Of a stretch of 64,000 nt of DNA, positions 47,714-62,800 are shown piece after piece. Each line of letters begins with the position of its first letter. Within the stretch, counting starts at the first letter, position 1. The notes under the pieces were generated by a model. It was not told the origin of the DNA. It saw only the letters and a list, made by a program, of their open reading frames with translations, and did not search any database. Made by a program: the position numbers and the translations under genes. Location of the stretch: positions 434,001 to 498,000 of the forward strand of contig RSEE01000026.1 in NCBI GenBank assembly GCA_003971905.1, given 5' to 3'. This stretch comes from Moniliella sp. 'wahieum' (Eukaryota; Basidiomycota; Moniliellomycetes; Moniliellales; Moniliellaceae).

Positions 47714-49970
47714 AGTAACAGTGATGGATGAAGGAACTGTGGCCCGCTGTAGTGAAAGGGGATTGGAGTGAAGAGTGAAGGGGTGTGAGGCGCCAATATG
47801 GGGAGGACGCGGTGGCGGTGCAGGGTCGACTTTGGGTGGGAAGGCGCTCCATTTATATGGCGTACAGCTTCCCTCTGTCCAATGCAGGATCAAAGAGGAT
47901 CAGCGGATCAGGGCTTAGCCTGAGCTGGATAGCCACCGTCACGCGTCGTATGGATCTCTCGCGTCCCAGAGAGCTTTGAACGTTGATGGGTGATGCACAT
48001 AGTGCCTGTAATGCGGCAATAAATGGATCATGCATCAGACATCAAGAGATCAGGCGTCGACGGATGCGTGCACTAGTAGCTGATGGTCCCAATAATTAGC
48101 ATGTCTATGCTGCCAAGCACAATGGATGCCCAGGCATGTTCGGACCGGACTCGGGTGGGCGTGTGTTGTCCGAGAGAAAACGGCCAAAAAAATGTCGCTT
48201 CTGGCTTTCGGCTTCCAGCTTCCAGGCTCAGCTTTCCAAGCTCTCCAGGCTTCAAGGGGTCCAAAGCTTTAAGCTTTGGCAAAGAATAACGAGTTGCTCT
48301 ATACCAGCTCGGCTACCTATACCAAGGCACGAGAAACAATGGGTAAGGGGATGTACAAGAGTGTACATAACGGCGTGTGCACTATGCCAGTGTGACATGT
48401 GACGTGGGCGATCGGATGTTTGGACGCTACAAACATATGTGCCTGTACCTCTGCGAAATAGGATAGGGCCACAGTGGGCAATGCACTGTTGGGGTCGGCA
48501 ACTTCTCGACTGAAAAACGAGTCGGCGATGACAGTTGCCCTGCCGCGCCGGCAGCCTCAGCAGACACAGGACGAATATATGGACTGTGGGGTTTTGTTGC
48601 CTTTGTGGGTGGCACTTGCAGTGAATTCAACGTTCAACTGTTCAACACGTTCACCACTCGTGCTCGCGCTGAGCGATCACAGGCCGATCATGGCCCAGGC
48701 TGATTTCCGTCTGCTTCTTAAGATCATAGTATAGGTGTGTCTCAGCGTGGTCGCGTCCTTTTTTGTGACGCCCCGGCGCCAAAAGGCCTGTCCCCCCGAC
48801 GGCCATCCCGCGTTTAGCTTCTCCATCCAAGCTCCGACGGGCCAATCACATGCATGACACGTTTCCAAAAAGGCGAGTCTGTGGCTGGTCGGGTTGTCGG
48901 TTCAGAGATATACTACCGGATTACCCTCGAAAGCTTTATATTTGGGGGGGCTCTCTATCTCGGCTAGCCACATCCTACTAATAGCACTTTCCACCACGTG
49001 GCAACACACCTTGGACCATTGCTATGCCGAAAGGCGATTGCATGTGTACCATGTGACATGCGGCCTCGCATACAACAGATGACATGGATGACAGCAAATG
49101 CGGGCTGTTTTTGTACGCTAACGCGCATGTAAAAGGCCTAGTGCTTACTAAGGCTTTGAGGCCTGAGGGACTGAAGCCTGACATGTGATGTGCATGTGAT
49201 GATCGATGGGACTTGTGGTATAGTGTACGCATACAAGAACTAGCGTAGCGGAGCTATGGTGATAGCGTTGGTTTTCCCCGAGCGGAAACTCTCCCAGTTA
49301 TATGACGAGATTGGTGTGGGTGTGATTATGATAGGAGCGTGTCGACCGGTCGCGATACTGTACAAAAGGGGAGAGACTCGAAAAAAGCGTGCAAGGTAAT
49401 AATGGTTGTCGTATTACGAGAAACTTCCAGAGGAAGGGAGAAGGGTCATGAGGTCATCGTGAGCCTCGTATAGAGACGTTATACTACTTAAAAGCATCAT
49501 GAGAGGTTGACGAGATATGACGATGACGAAAGGAGAAGAGGTCAGGTGTGGTGAAACAAGATCCCTCTAGGACCAGTCATTCGCTGGTGAGGAAGACATG
49601 GAGGAGAGGGAGGAGAGGAGGAAGGGAGAAGGAGGAACAGGGAGGAGGAACAGGAAAGAGGGCGATCCCTTTTATCATGATGAGGCCGTGATAATGACAC
49701 TTTCTCGGAGGTGTAAAATGAACGTATGCTGCCATGTTTTGTGGGCTCTGCTCTGCCCACACACACAAGCGTATCCGAGAGGGTGAAGTGAAAAAGGAGG
49801 CACAAACGCCCTGTGTAAGGTGGGATGATGAGAGCATCAACTGCAACTGCGCGTGTCGTAAAGCGAGATTCAGCGTGCAAACGTAAACAGCGTGGGAACA
49901 ACAGAGGATATACAGAGAAAGAAGGGGTATAGAGATCGATGCGATCCACAAATTAATACGTGGCACATCT
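47714..49970. other. Spacer, no gene recognised
   Basis: Holds a single AAGCTTTAAGCTT word near 48266-48278, GAGGCCTGAGG near 49157, and purine-rich AGGAGG runs at 49595-49665. No supportable coding region. Confidence 0.45.
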
Positions 49971-51032
49971 TTACGCCTCCTCTGCCGGTTTCGTCGCGTT
50001 TGTAGTCACAACCGTCGTCTCAACCGGTTTGGGTTGTAGCCGGATTCTCCTCCGTTTTGGTCGTAACCATCGTTTGACCGTTTTCGGAGGTAGCCCTAAC
50101 CTCCGAAGCTGCCTCTGGGGAGGCAAAAATGGAAGCCTTACTGGAAAAGAGACCAAAGCGCTCATACTCGACACCGGAGACGGAATAGACGTGGTAGATG
50201 AGGCAGACGCTCTTCGAAAGGAGATCCAGTACGCATAGTAGACAAACTCACTGTCGGGTGAGATGGTGTTGCTGGCATCGGCGACAGACCAAGCGATAAT
50301 GTAGAGAATGGCCCAGCAGCCAAAGCCACCAACGATCGGGATGTATGCCCAAAACACATCTTTACCCGCTTTCTTGGCTGCCAGCAGTCCACAAAGGACC
50401 CATAGCACCCACGTCATTGCACACACTCCAAAGACAAACCAGCCCCACTTGTATTGAGAGTAGGTGAGGGCACCGGCCAGGCCACAGAGGATTGCAAAGA
50501 TGGACCAAAACACGGTTATGAGATGGTCGAGAGCGGTACAGGGGATACGAGGAGAATTGCAATGAGGATGAATGGCGTGGAGACGAACCAGTCGACGTAC
50601 CGCGAAATCCTGTAAATGGAACGAAGCCTTTATTAGCATACGCAAGAAGATTAAGGGAGAAGGCAAGGGAAGGGGGTGACTAGAAGTAATTATCGTACCA
50701 AATGGACCGGGTGGGCTCCCTGTTGTATCCCTTGCCATAGCCTGCCCAATGATGCGCGTGAAACTCGACCGTGATCGGCACCGCCCCAGATTGGAGGCAA
50801 GAGCAAACCAATTGAGGGCATTGCATGCCAAAGCCGCAGCAACAAGATAGGCGAAGGTGCGATTGCCGCGATTGACGAAGAAGAAGGTGTGAACCGAAAG
50901 ACCAAGGAACACGAGCGTTTGGATCGCAAAAATGGCCCAAGCAAAGTCAGCACCGTGCGTATCAACCGTGATGTTCGACGCGACCGGGTTGTCCACGGTC
51001 GAGTCGCGGGCGATGAACCAAGACAGGGTCAT
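49971..51032 (-). CDS. Microbial (type I) rhodopsin with retinal-binding lysine
   Basis: A seven-helix opsin of ~324 residues. Helix A is DFAWAIFAIQTLVFLGLSVH. Exon 2 opens with helix C, RYVDWFVSTPFILIAILL: it keeps the bacteriorhodopsin Arg82/Asp85 pair (Asp codon 50591-50593) but has Ala where the proton donor Asp96 would be. Helices D-F follow (FWSIFAILCGLAGALTY, FVFGVCAMTWVLWVLCG, YIPIVGGFGCWAILYIIAW). Helix G reads LDLLSKSVCLIYH, with the Schiff-base lysine at 50212-50214 and the Asp212 equivalent four residues earlier. The intron at 50610-50698 (89 bp) joins SIW-ISRYVDW exactly in frame. A Thr/Glu-rich cytosolic tail ends at 49971. Frame breaks lie near 50770, 50530, 50235 and 50020. 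The lysine separates it from lysine-less HSP30/YRO2 opsin-related proteins. Confidence 0.85.
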   Translation of the reverse strand: MTLSWFIARDSTVDNPVASNITVDTHGADFAWAIFAIQTLVFLGLSVHTFFFVNRGNRTFAYLVAAALACNALNWFALASNLGRCRSRSSFTRIIGQAMARDTTGSPPGPFGTIITSSHPLPLPSPLIFLRMLIKASFHLQDFAVRRLVRLHAIHPHCNSPRIPCTALDHLITVFWSIFAILCGLAGALTYSQYKWGWFVFGVCAMTWVLWVLCGLLAAKKAGKDVFWAYIPIVGGFGCWAILYIIAWSVADASNTISPDSEFVYYAYWISFRRASASSTTSIPSPVSSMSALVSFPVRLPFLPPQRQLRRLGLPPKTVKRWLRPKRRRIRLQPKPVETTVVTTNATKPAEEA

Positions 51033-51228
51033 GGTGCAAGAGGGAGGAAAGGGGGAGACAATTGAGGGAGAGGGAGAGGGGGAGGGGGGGTTATTCAAAG
51101 GGGAAACAGCACAGATAGAGACCCAAAAAGTAAGAAAGGGCGAATAAAAGGCGGAGGCGCAGCCGTGAGAAGAGTGATGGCAGTGGCGGTGGGGGTACGA
51201 AGACGATCGATCTGATGAGAGGTGGGAA

Positions 51229-51236
51229 TTATATAT
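51229..51236 (-). promoter_or_regulatory. TATA-like element upstream of the rhodopsin gene
   Basis: An A/T octamer (TATATAAT type on the minus strand) about 200 bp upstream of the rhodopsin ATG; position only. Confidence 0.25.
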
Positions 51237-51416
51237 TCTACTTCCTCAGAAAAAATTGCCAAGAGGCGCAGCGTTCTATCTCGCTCCGGATGTTGCTCCT
51301 CCGCGTGGCGCTGCTCTTCCAGGGCCCACAAGTAGCCCAGGAGTCTCTATATACTAGCCACCAATGCATACGTACAAGTCACTATTCAATATTCAAGCTC
51401 AGTCGAAGTCTGTGTG

Positions 51417-51450
51417 ATCGATGATCTGAGAGAGATGATCGATGATCTGA
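51417..51450. repeat. Duplicated 20-bp unit with ATCGAT heptads
   Basis: GATCGAT followed by GATCTGA occurs at 51417-51430 and again at 51437-51450. Confidence 0.85.
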
Positions 51451-52075
51451 GAGGCAAGGTAAAGTGAGAGAAGCAAAACAGTATGCTTTAGGTTTGTGGT
51501 CGAGTACTACAGGGAAGAAGACACACATCAAAATCTTTTCCCCAATTAATGATCGAAGATGATGACTCGATCGATGATGACTCGATCGCTCTATAGGCGA
51601 CTCGTTGACACTACATATATTTTCACACATGTATATGTTACGAGCCAAAATGCGAGTCGGCGAGCCAGGATGAGCCCATAGGCTCTCCTTGCCGCCTTCG
51701 CCTCATCGACTCATCCGTTTTCTTCAATACCTAGTACTACTTACTGCTCTCGACGACCGCAGCGAAAAGCAAGTTTCCAATCCCCTCCGCCCCTCCGAAT
51801 TTTTGACCCATATGAGGAGTCACATATGGCAAACTAACTGAATGCCTCGTCAGAGTCATCATCATTCATCGAGCACATGAACATGTGGACCTTATGGTCT
51901 GTAAAACCGGAGGAACCCAAGGGTTGGGTGATGAACCTCTGGAAATGTAGAGCAATGCAATCGCCGTGGTGGTGGTTAGGGCTGAGCTTATGCCACGCCT
52001 AGAGACAGGGGTTCAAACCAGCCTGCGTATACACGTCGAGGCTTCGGAGGTCTCAATTAAGGGGCAAAGAGTGAT

Positions 52076-52096
52076 AAGGCCTAAGGCCTAAGGTAC
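52076..52096. repeat. AGGCCT heptads
   Basis: AAGGCCT, AAGGCCT and AAGGTAC run in 7-bp register; the last overlaps the palindrome GGTACC. Confidence 0.85.
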
Positions 52097-53257
52097 CTTG
52101 GCCTGTGTACGGGACGGCGGGCCCCATGCATCATTTCCCTTGACATCAACGTCATCAACAGTCGCCCGAGCCAGGCAAGTATATCTTTCATCGTCTGCAT
52201 TCTCTGGCTTCCTTCCATTCCCCCTATACCGCCTCTATATTGTATTGCTTCCCCCTTTAGCCACTTAAATTCATGTATGACCTCTGTTTAGTAGTAGGCT
52301 TGTGCGACTTGACTCCCACGGTCCACACAGTTCCGTCTCTCGCTCTCCTCCCGCCTCCCCTCCTGTCAATATTGTCAACGTCGTCATCCAGCAGCTTTAA
52401 TTGGAGTCGCCATGTCACATGCCACAAGGCTCCAGCTCCTTGCTGGGAGCCTCTCGGGCTTTGAATCCTCTTCGAGGGTACACACAGTGGGTCCAGTTCC
52501 GGATCGGGCGGGTCTTTGGCTTGCTGACGGAGAATTCCGTCCCATACATGGTCGTCTGTACATTGCGGCCTTCGGTCGCTGGCAGGTTGTGCACCTCGGC
52601 GGGGGCGGAAGCTGATGGAGTCTGGAAGGAGGCCAAGACAAGGCGGGGCGGTGGACAGCGAGCGCTGTCGAGGGTGGAAGGGCCAGAACTGCGCCGCAGA
52701 GACACGGCAGGTGCAAAGTGGAAGACCTTGGCCAGATACAGTGCGCAGACTGGACGCGGGTGCTGGCGGCAATGGCCGTCGGCGCCCGTCTCCAACCTTC
52801 GCCTCACCTCGCCTCGCCTGCCAAGTGTCGTTAATGGCGGTGTGTGACGGGCGGAAAGGAAACGCGTAGGACCTAGCAGGCGGGACACGGGGGACATCAC
52901 ATGTCAAAGCATATATCACACTGCTGCTTACTCATGGGATGGCACGCGACATCGCTGCAGTCCACGTGGCGCTGCCTGGCCCGCCGGCCACTTTTGGGAG
53001 GCGGGCCGAAGCCACGGGCCAATCACCGAAGCCAGTGGACACGATGCATGATGTGCGCCACACTGGTGCTGTGCGGGGGGTCTGAACCTTGTCCGCCTTC
53101 AGCCGCAGGGCCTCAGCCTCAGCCTCACGCCGCATCACCCACCAGCCCTCATCGGTGCCAGGGCTGCTTCGGGCCACGTGGAATGCAGGCAGAGGCAAGG
53201 GTGTGTGACATCGCCCAGGCGTTACGCTTTAACGCTAAAAGGCGTTAAAGTTCTCCT

Positions 53258-56346
<3,089 letters not shown>

Positions 56347-57069
56347 TTATCTGTTTGCATGCGGATCCGGCCCTCGTGTGGTCGTTCCCCTCGCCTCCTC
56401 CGACTTCCTTTGGGGTGGGTGGATATCGGTCCTGTTCGCCGCGCTTCTTGTACACCCAGCTTGTGGCTGTTGCTAAATCCATTTTACTGCATGTCACTCT
56501 GCTCATTCCATGTGCCGTTCAGTTGATCAGATAGAGAGCATGGAACCACTTGAATGAGACAAAGAAACCTTAGAAAGAGAGGTGGCCAAAAAGGATGCAT
56601 GTCGATGGTGGGAAAGTACATCCCCCCGCCAAGGCTCATACAACCCCCGATCCCATCATTCCTATGCATCGATCCGGCAAGTACAACTCTGGGCGACCGC
56701 ATGCCTGACTACAACCTGTGACAGCTAGCCGAATGCAGAGAGAGAAACTGATTGGTATATAGGCCGTGAACGTTGAACATAACAAGAGAAGGTAGCGGCC
56801 GGTGACGGCGACATGGGTGATACGCGTAGCGGAGGGGAGGACTTTGAAATTTGAGGGCTAAAATTTAAAGCCCATCACGTGCAGGACGACCAGGGGAAGG
56901 CTATGTCCACGCGGCGAGAACTAGGCGCAATAAATAGAAAAGATGCACTTCCCCAGTGCTAGCGATTGTAACCCTATGTCCTCGCCCCTCTCTTCCTTTA
57001 CCCGACGAGCGCTTGCTCCGCTCTCTTCCTTTCTCCCCACGCGTCCCTGCCTGCCTGTCCATCATCGCA
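56347..57069. other. Spacer and RPS0 promoter region
   Basis: No gene is seen. The last 80 bp are C/T-rich, as expected before a ribosomal protein gene. Confidence 0.45.
56985..57069 (+). promoter_or_regulatory. Pyrimidine-rich leader of RPS0
   Basis: CTCTCTTCC-type tract directly before the ATG at 57070. Such leaders are typical of fungal ribosomal protein transcripts. Confidence 0.35.
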
Positions 57070-57904
57070 ATGTCCGCCGACAAGCTTCCCCAGGTCCTCA
57101 ACATCACCGAGGAGGAGGTCAAACTCTTCCTCGCTGCCCAGACCCACATTGGCACCACCAATGTGACCAAGGACATGGAGTCCTACATTTACAAACGCCG
57201 CGCCGACGGTGTGCAGCTGATCAACCTCAACAAGACGTGGAGCAAGATCGTTCTGGCTGCCCGTATCCTTGCTGCGGTTGAGAACCCGGCTGACATTTGC
57301 GTCATCTCGGGTCGCCAGTACGGTCAGCGCGCTGTGCTCAAGTTCGCCTCGAACACGGGCGCTACTGCCATTGCCGGCCGCTTCACCCCCGGTACCTTCA
57401 CCAACTACATTGTCCGCTCCTACAAGGAGCCCCGCGTCATTGTGGTGACCGACCCCCGCGTGGACCACCAGGCCATCCGCGAGGCGTCCTACGTCAACAT
57501 CCCCGTCATTGCCTTGCCGACGCTGACGCTCCCCTCAAGTTTGTCGACGTGGCCATCCCCGGTAACAACAAGGGCAAGCATTCGGTCGGCCTTCTCTGGT
57601 GGCTCCTCTGCCGTGAGGTCCTCCGCCTCAAGGGCATTGTCTCGCGCACTGAGCCGTGGAGCGTCATGACCGACATGTTCTTCTACCGCGACCCGCAGGA
57701 GATCGAGGCTGAACAGCAGGCTGCTGCCGACGCTAAGGCCGCTGCTGAGCGCGAGGCTGAGACCGGCGAACTTGGTGAGGCCATCCCTGCCACGGGCGCC
57801 CCGAGGCTGCCGCGCTGGACTGGAGCGAGCCGGCTGCCGGCGCTCAGGACTGGGCTGCCGACGCTGCCCCGGCTGTTCAGCAGCCGATCACCTCCTGGGA
57901 GTAA
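57070..57904 (+). CDS. RPS0: 40S ribosomal protein uS2 (RPS0/RPSA)
   Basis: About 278 residues. This small-subunit protein is needed for 18S rRNA 3' maturation and 40S assembly. Conserved stretches include [91 protein letters not shown] and [19 protein letters not shown]. The acidic C-terminus ends in the expected Trp/Glu-containing repeats and ITSWE, stopping at TAA 57902-57904. A G is lost near 57515 and a C near 57801; correct homology resumes at once after each. Since uS2 is essential and single-copy in most fungi, these are probably errors. No intron is seen inside the coding part. Confidence 0.95.
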
Positions 57905-58513
57905 ATGGAGTCAATGGAGGAAATGGTTCGGCACCATTGGCTCATTGGCTTGGTGACCAAGAAGGGACGCTGTCGAGCCTCAACCGTTCGGCTCTTTGTC
58001 GTTTTGGACGGCGACCAAAGTTGAATACCTTTGCATGGTATGCGGTTGAAGTGCTCTTTTCCGAGATGCTTCCTTTTTCGGGCGACCTATCCCCGATTCA
58101 AAAATCAACTTGTTCTTGGCTTTGGCCTTGCTGCAAAAGCGTGTGGGTTCGTGGTGTTGTATTGTACGTAGTCCGTTAGACGCTAGACATGCATACCGTG
58201 CAACAGCCATGAATCTGCGGAAGGCAGGAATACCATTCGTACCATGCAATGCCTCAACGATGGTTCAAGGTGCATAGTGCGCACACTGTGGCGGAAAAAG
58301 CTGGTTGAAGATTCCAGCTTGTGAGGTTACCGAGTGTCACATGTCACGCCAAAGCGCCTGCCTGTTCGGCGGATACACAGAGTATATATGGTGTGAGAAC
58401 TGCTGAGACATTCATGTCCGCGAGAAGCTAGTAAGTTCGGCCTGTGTGAGCCTCTGGTCCGACGGACAAAACGAGTCAGCGCCTAGCTAGTCAGACCAGT
58501 CACTGTACTTCTA

Positions 58514-58555
58514 TACTAGTCAGATCTCAGATCTCAGATCATCGATCACAGATCA
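58514..58555. repeat. Six-unit mixed heptad chain
   Basis: Consecutive 7-bp units are TACTAGT, CAGATCT, CAGATCT, CAGATCA, TCGATCA, CAGATCA. An ACTAGT palindrome is followed by AGATCT units and their one-base variants without loss of register. Confidence 0.92.
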
Positions 58556-59228
58556 GATCCAGATGTCTGGCAAGTCCGAAATAGCGAGGTGTGGTGGGAT
58601 ATTGAAGTGTGTGGGGGATTCTGGCAGAGCTTGAAGAACATGAAGGTCGACGCGAACGTTATTGAAGACGCTCAAGGCTGAAGGTTGAAGGTTGAAGCTG
58701 AAGGTTGAACTTCAACCTCTCTTGAAGAGTCTCACGCTGAAAATCACCAGTGTTGTTCGCGGGTCTCGCTGTCTCAATCGCGCCCGCGCCCTAGTTCACC
58801 ATGCTCAACGAGCACCCAGCGACTCACCTCTCGGCTCTCTCAGCGCTCGCAGTTCACGACTGCTATACAATGATGTCTACAATGAAATTCATGACACTGT
58901 ATGACTCTTTCGAGCTTCCGAAGGACGGAGAGTGTTTGGTGTGCACTGTGTCTTATTCCGGAGGAAATAATTTTGTCACACCAGTATTGCAGCAGCCAGG
59001 GCCTTTTAACATCGTTCCGCGTCTTGGCGTGGTTGGCTTGGGCGCGGAGAACGATTGCTGGTGTAACTACGTATCTATCGCCAACATGCCCCATCAATGG
59101 TGCGCCATGCAGTATCCCCCCACGGCCTCAAGCCCCGCCCACAGTCTCCTCATCGACCTCATCCAATAAACTCTTGGCAGCTATATTATTCTGGAGAGCA
59201 AATTACCAAGTGCATATGATAATGAGGT

Positions 59229-59249
59229 GATCGATGACCGGTGATCGAT
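59229..59249. repeat. Mixed heptad triplet, ATCGAT-ACCGGT-ATCGAT
   Basis: Three different-sequence palindromic hexamers, each preceded by one G, follow one another exactly every 7 bp. Confidence 0.92.
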
Positions 59250-59794
59250 GAGCTGAGCTCTGAGCATTTGCCCCTCTATGTCGAACTGTCGACCTATCCT
59301 GCTCCCCTCGTTCACTGAAAGCATTAAGCATTGCCACTCCGCTCGTCGTTGTCCGCGACGGGGAAAAGACGCGAACGGTAAACGGGAACCATGGCAAATT
59401 GTATACTTGTACCAAAATGACAGACTCAGAATGCGGACTTATTGGCCCGGCCCAGCGCCAGTTTGAATGCCAGTCTAGCACCAGGGCAGTGTGGATGCAG
59501 ACAGAGCCCCCATGCGGGTTCGCGCCAAGAAGGGCACGGGGGCCCACAGGACGGATGATGAAGTCCAGGCCGCCGTTTGCCACGGCGGCTTGGCGCGAGT
59601 GTGCGGCTTGTGCGGCCTGACGCCCAGGCGGACATGCAAGCGGACACCAAGCCATGGACCCTTGAAATCATGGGGGGCGCATGGCGCCAGTGTGCACGGA
59701 CGTACGTGGTGGGGTGGCTGCGCCGGTGCGATGCTGCTGCCGGTGCCTGATTGCTACCTGCTTTCCAATCGTGCGGCTCCTTCGGCCTGAGTTC

Positions 59795-59860
59795 TGCCCA
59801 CCACCACCTTGCCTCCTCTTCCCTTCTCTCCCACCTACTGCCACCACGTTTGGAGGTACC
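59795..59860 (+). promoter_or_regulatory. Pyrimidine-rich leader of pyruvate carboxylase
   Basis: C/T-rich tract ending in GGTACCATGG, a favourable start context, directly before the ATG at 59861. Confidence 0.35.
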
Positions 59861-62800
59861 ATGGCGGAACACCCCTCGGTCGTCGACCCCTTCGTCAGCG
59901 TCCCTGCCACGCCTAGTGTGCTGACTGGTCATGCCATCCCCACCCTTGCCAAGATCCGCCAGCACATGGGCGGCGCCGACGACGGCGAGCCGCTACGCAA
60001 ACTCATGGTGGCCAACCGCGGTGAAATTGCGATCCGCGTATTTCGTACTGCTCACGAGCTCGCCATGAGCACAGTTGCTCTCTACTCCAACGAGGACCGT
60101 CTCTCTGCTCATCGCTGGAAGGCAGACGAGGCGTATCAGGTTGGCGCGGGCTTGTCCCCCGTAGGCGCTTACCTCGCCATTGATGACATTATCCGCATCG
60201 CCCTCGATCATGGTGTGGACATGATCCAGTGCGTTTCACTTCTTTGCTTTGGGTGTAAGCGTGGGTAATGATCGCTTGGCTGACCTTGCTTTTTCTACCA
60301 GCCCCGGCTATGGTTTCCTCTCGGAAAACGCCGAATTTGCTCGGAAGGTCGAGGCGGCAGGCATTGCCTTTATTGGTCCTCGCCCGGAGACAATCGATGC
60401 GCTTGGCGACAAGGTCAAGGCTCGCGACCTGGCTCGTAGGGCTGGTGTGTCGATTGTGCCAGGCACCCCTGGTCCCATCGAGAGCTACGAGGAGGCTAAG
60501 GAGTTTATCAAGGATGTGGGTTTTCCTGTGATTATCAAGGCTGCGATGGGTGGTGGTGGTCGCGGTATGCGCGTCGTACGCAGCCCCGAGGAGTTTGAGC
60601 AAGCCTTCTCCATGGCCAAGTCGGAAGCCAAGACGGCGTTTGGGGACGCAACTGTGTTTATCGAACGTTTCCTGGACCACCCGCGGCACATTGAGGTGCA
60701 GCTTTTGGCCGATGGCGAGGGAAATGTGGTGCATTTGTTTGAGCGTGACTGCTCGGTCCAACGTCGGCACCAAAAGGTCGTCGAAGTGGCTCCCGCTTCC
60801 AACCTGCACGATTCGGTCCGTCAAGCTCTGTTGAACGACGCGGTCAAGCTTGCCAAAATGGCCGGCTACCGCAACGCGGGCACAGCAGAGTTTTTGGTTG
60901 ACCAACAAAACCGTCACTACTTTATCGAGATCAACCCGCGCCTTCAGGTCGAACACACAATCACTGAGGAAATTACAGGTATTGACATTGTCGGCGCTCA
61001 GATCCAAATTGCGGCCGGCGCGACGCTGGACGATCTGGGCTTGACCCAACAGACGATCCAGAAGCGTGGCTCTGCCATCCAGTGCCGCATCACTACGGAA
61101 GATCCAACTCAGAATTTCCAGCCTGACACGGGGAAGATTGAAGTTTACCGTTCGGCCGGCGGGAATGGTGTGCGGCTGGATGCCAGCAGCGGCTTTGCCG
61201 GTGCGCAAATCACGCCCCACTACGATTCGCTGTTGGTCAAGGTTACGTGCCGTGGTGCGACGTACGAGGTGACGCGACGTAAAATGCTGCGTGCACTCGT
61301 CGAGTTCCGCATCCGCGGCGTCAAGACCAACGTCCCCTTCCTCGTCCGTCTCATCACACATGAAGCCTTTGCCTCGGCTAACACGTGGACGACAATGATT
61401 GACGACACACCCGAGCTGTTTAACCTGGTCTCGAGCCAGAACCGCGCGCAAAAGCTTTTGGCCTATCTTGGCGACATGGCCGTCAATGGTTCTCACATTC
61501 AAGGCCAGATTGGCGAACCTGGACTCAAGACGGACATTGAGATTCCTCGATTGAACGATCCGGCAGACCCAACCAAGGCCATTGACACGGCTGTCCCGTG
61601 CCAGGAGGGTTGGCGTTCCATTCTTCTTCACGAAGGACCCGAAGCGTTTGCCAAGGCCGTGCGGGCGTACAAGGGAACCCTTATTATGGACACGACGTGG
61701 CGTGACGCTCACCAGTCCCTTCTTGCTACTCGTCTGCGTACGATCGAGATGACCAACATTGCCAAGACCACGTCGTATGCGCTCAAGAATGCGTTTTCCC
61801 TCGAGTGCTGGGGCGGGGCTACTTTTGATGTGGCGATGCGGTTCCTGTACGAAGACCCGTGGGAGCGCTTGCGCAAGTTGCGCAAGCTCGTTCCCAATAT
61901 CCCCTTCCAAGCCCTTGTCCGTGGGGCCAATGCGGTAGGGTACACGTCCTATCCTGACAACCTGATCTACGAGTTTAGCAAGAAAGCCGTCGAGAATGGT
62001 CTGGACATTTTCCGAGTCTTTGACTCACTTAACGACCTGGGGAGCCTGCGCCTGGGAATTGACGCAGCCAAGAAGGCGGGCGGCGTGGCAGAGGGTACCG
62101 TGTGCTACACTGGCGATGTAGCGAACCCCAAGGCGCACCCCAAGTACACATTGGAGTACTACATGAACCTGGTTGACGAACTGGTCAAGACTGGAATCCA
62201 CATTCTCGGTATCAAGGACATGGCAGGCCTTATGAAACCTGCGGCCGCTCGTCTCTTGATCGGTTCAATCCGGAAAAAGTATCCGGACCTTCCCATCCAT
62301 GTTCACTCGCACGACACGGCAGGCATTGCGCTCAGCTCCATGCTGGCTGCCGCCGAGGCCGGAGCGGATGTGGTGGACGTAGCGATCGACTTCATGTCAG
62401 GGCTCACGTCGCAACCGTCGATGGGCGCACTGGTGGCTGCGCTTGAACAGACGGGGCTCGGTCCCGGTATTCGCCATGAGGACATCATGGCTCTCAACCT
62501 GTACTGGACTTCGGTACGCCAATTGTACCAGTGCTTTGCGCAGGAAGTCAAAGCGTCAGATTCGTCCGTGTTTGATCATGAGATGCCCGGTGGACAGTAC
62601 ACCAACCTCATGTTCCAGTCCATGTCCCTCGGCCTCGGAAGCCAGTGGAGCGAAGTTAAGAAGGCCTACATTGTGGCCAATAAGCTGTGCGGCGACATTG
62701 TCAAGGTCACACCCTCGTCCAAAGTTGTCGGTGACTTTGCTCAGTTCCTTGTTGCCAACAAGTTGACCGCAGCCGAGGTGGAGGAGCGTGCTGACAAGCT

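Larger units (their letters stand above)
51033..53257. other. Spacer, no gene recognised
   Basis: Contains ATCGAT/GATCTGAGAGA words at 51417-51450, TCGATGATGACTCGATCG repeats near 51570, and AAGGCCT heptads at 52076-52096. Open frames at 52.3-52.9 kb on both strands look random. Confidence 0.45.
57905..59860. other. Spacer with mixed heptads; pyruvate carboxylase leader at its end
   Basis: No gene is recognised. It holds the striking heptad chains at 58514-58555 and 59229-59249 and GAAGGTT repeats near 58686-58712. A C/T-rich tract at about 59795-59860 leads into the next ATG. Confidence 0.5.

Noticed and set aside
51967-52036. tRNA-like stretch with A-box- and B-box-like words (GGTTCAAACC)
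   Set aside because: The acceptor and T stems do not pair, so no cloverleaf forms; possibly a decayed tRNA-derived fragment.
58801-59169. 122-codon plus-strand frame
   Set aside because: Composition is not protein-like over its length and no family matches; overlaps the heptad-rich spacer.
60189-61910. 573-codon open frame antisense to pyruvate carboxylase
   Set aside because: Its translation has no domain and mirrors the G/C-biased third positions of the sense gene; a shadow frame.
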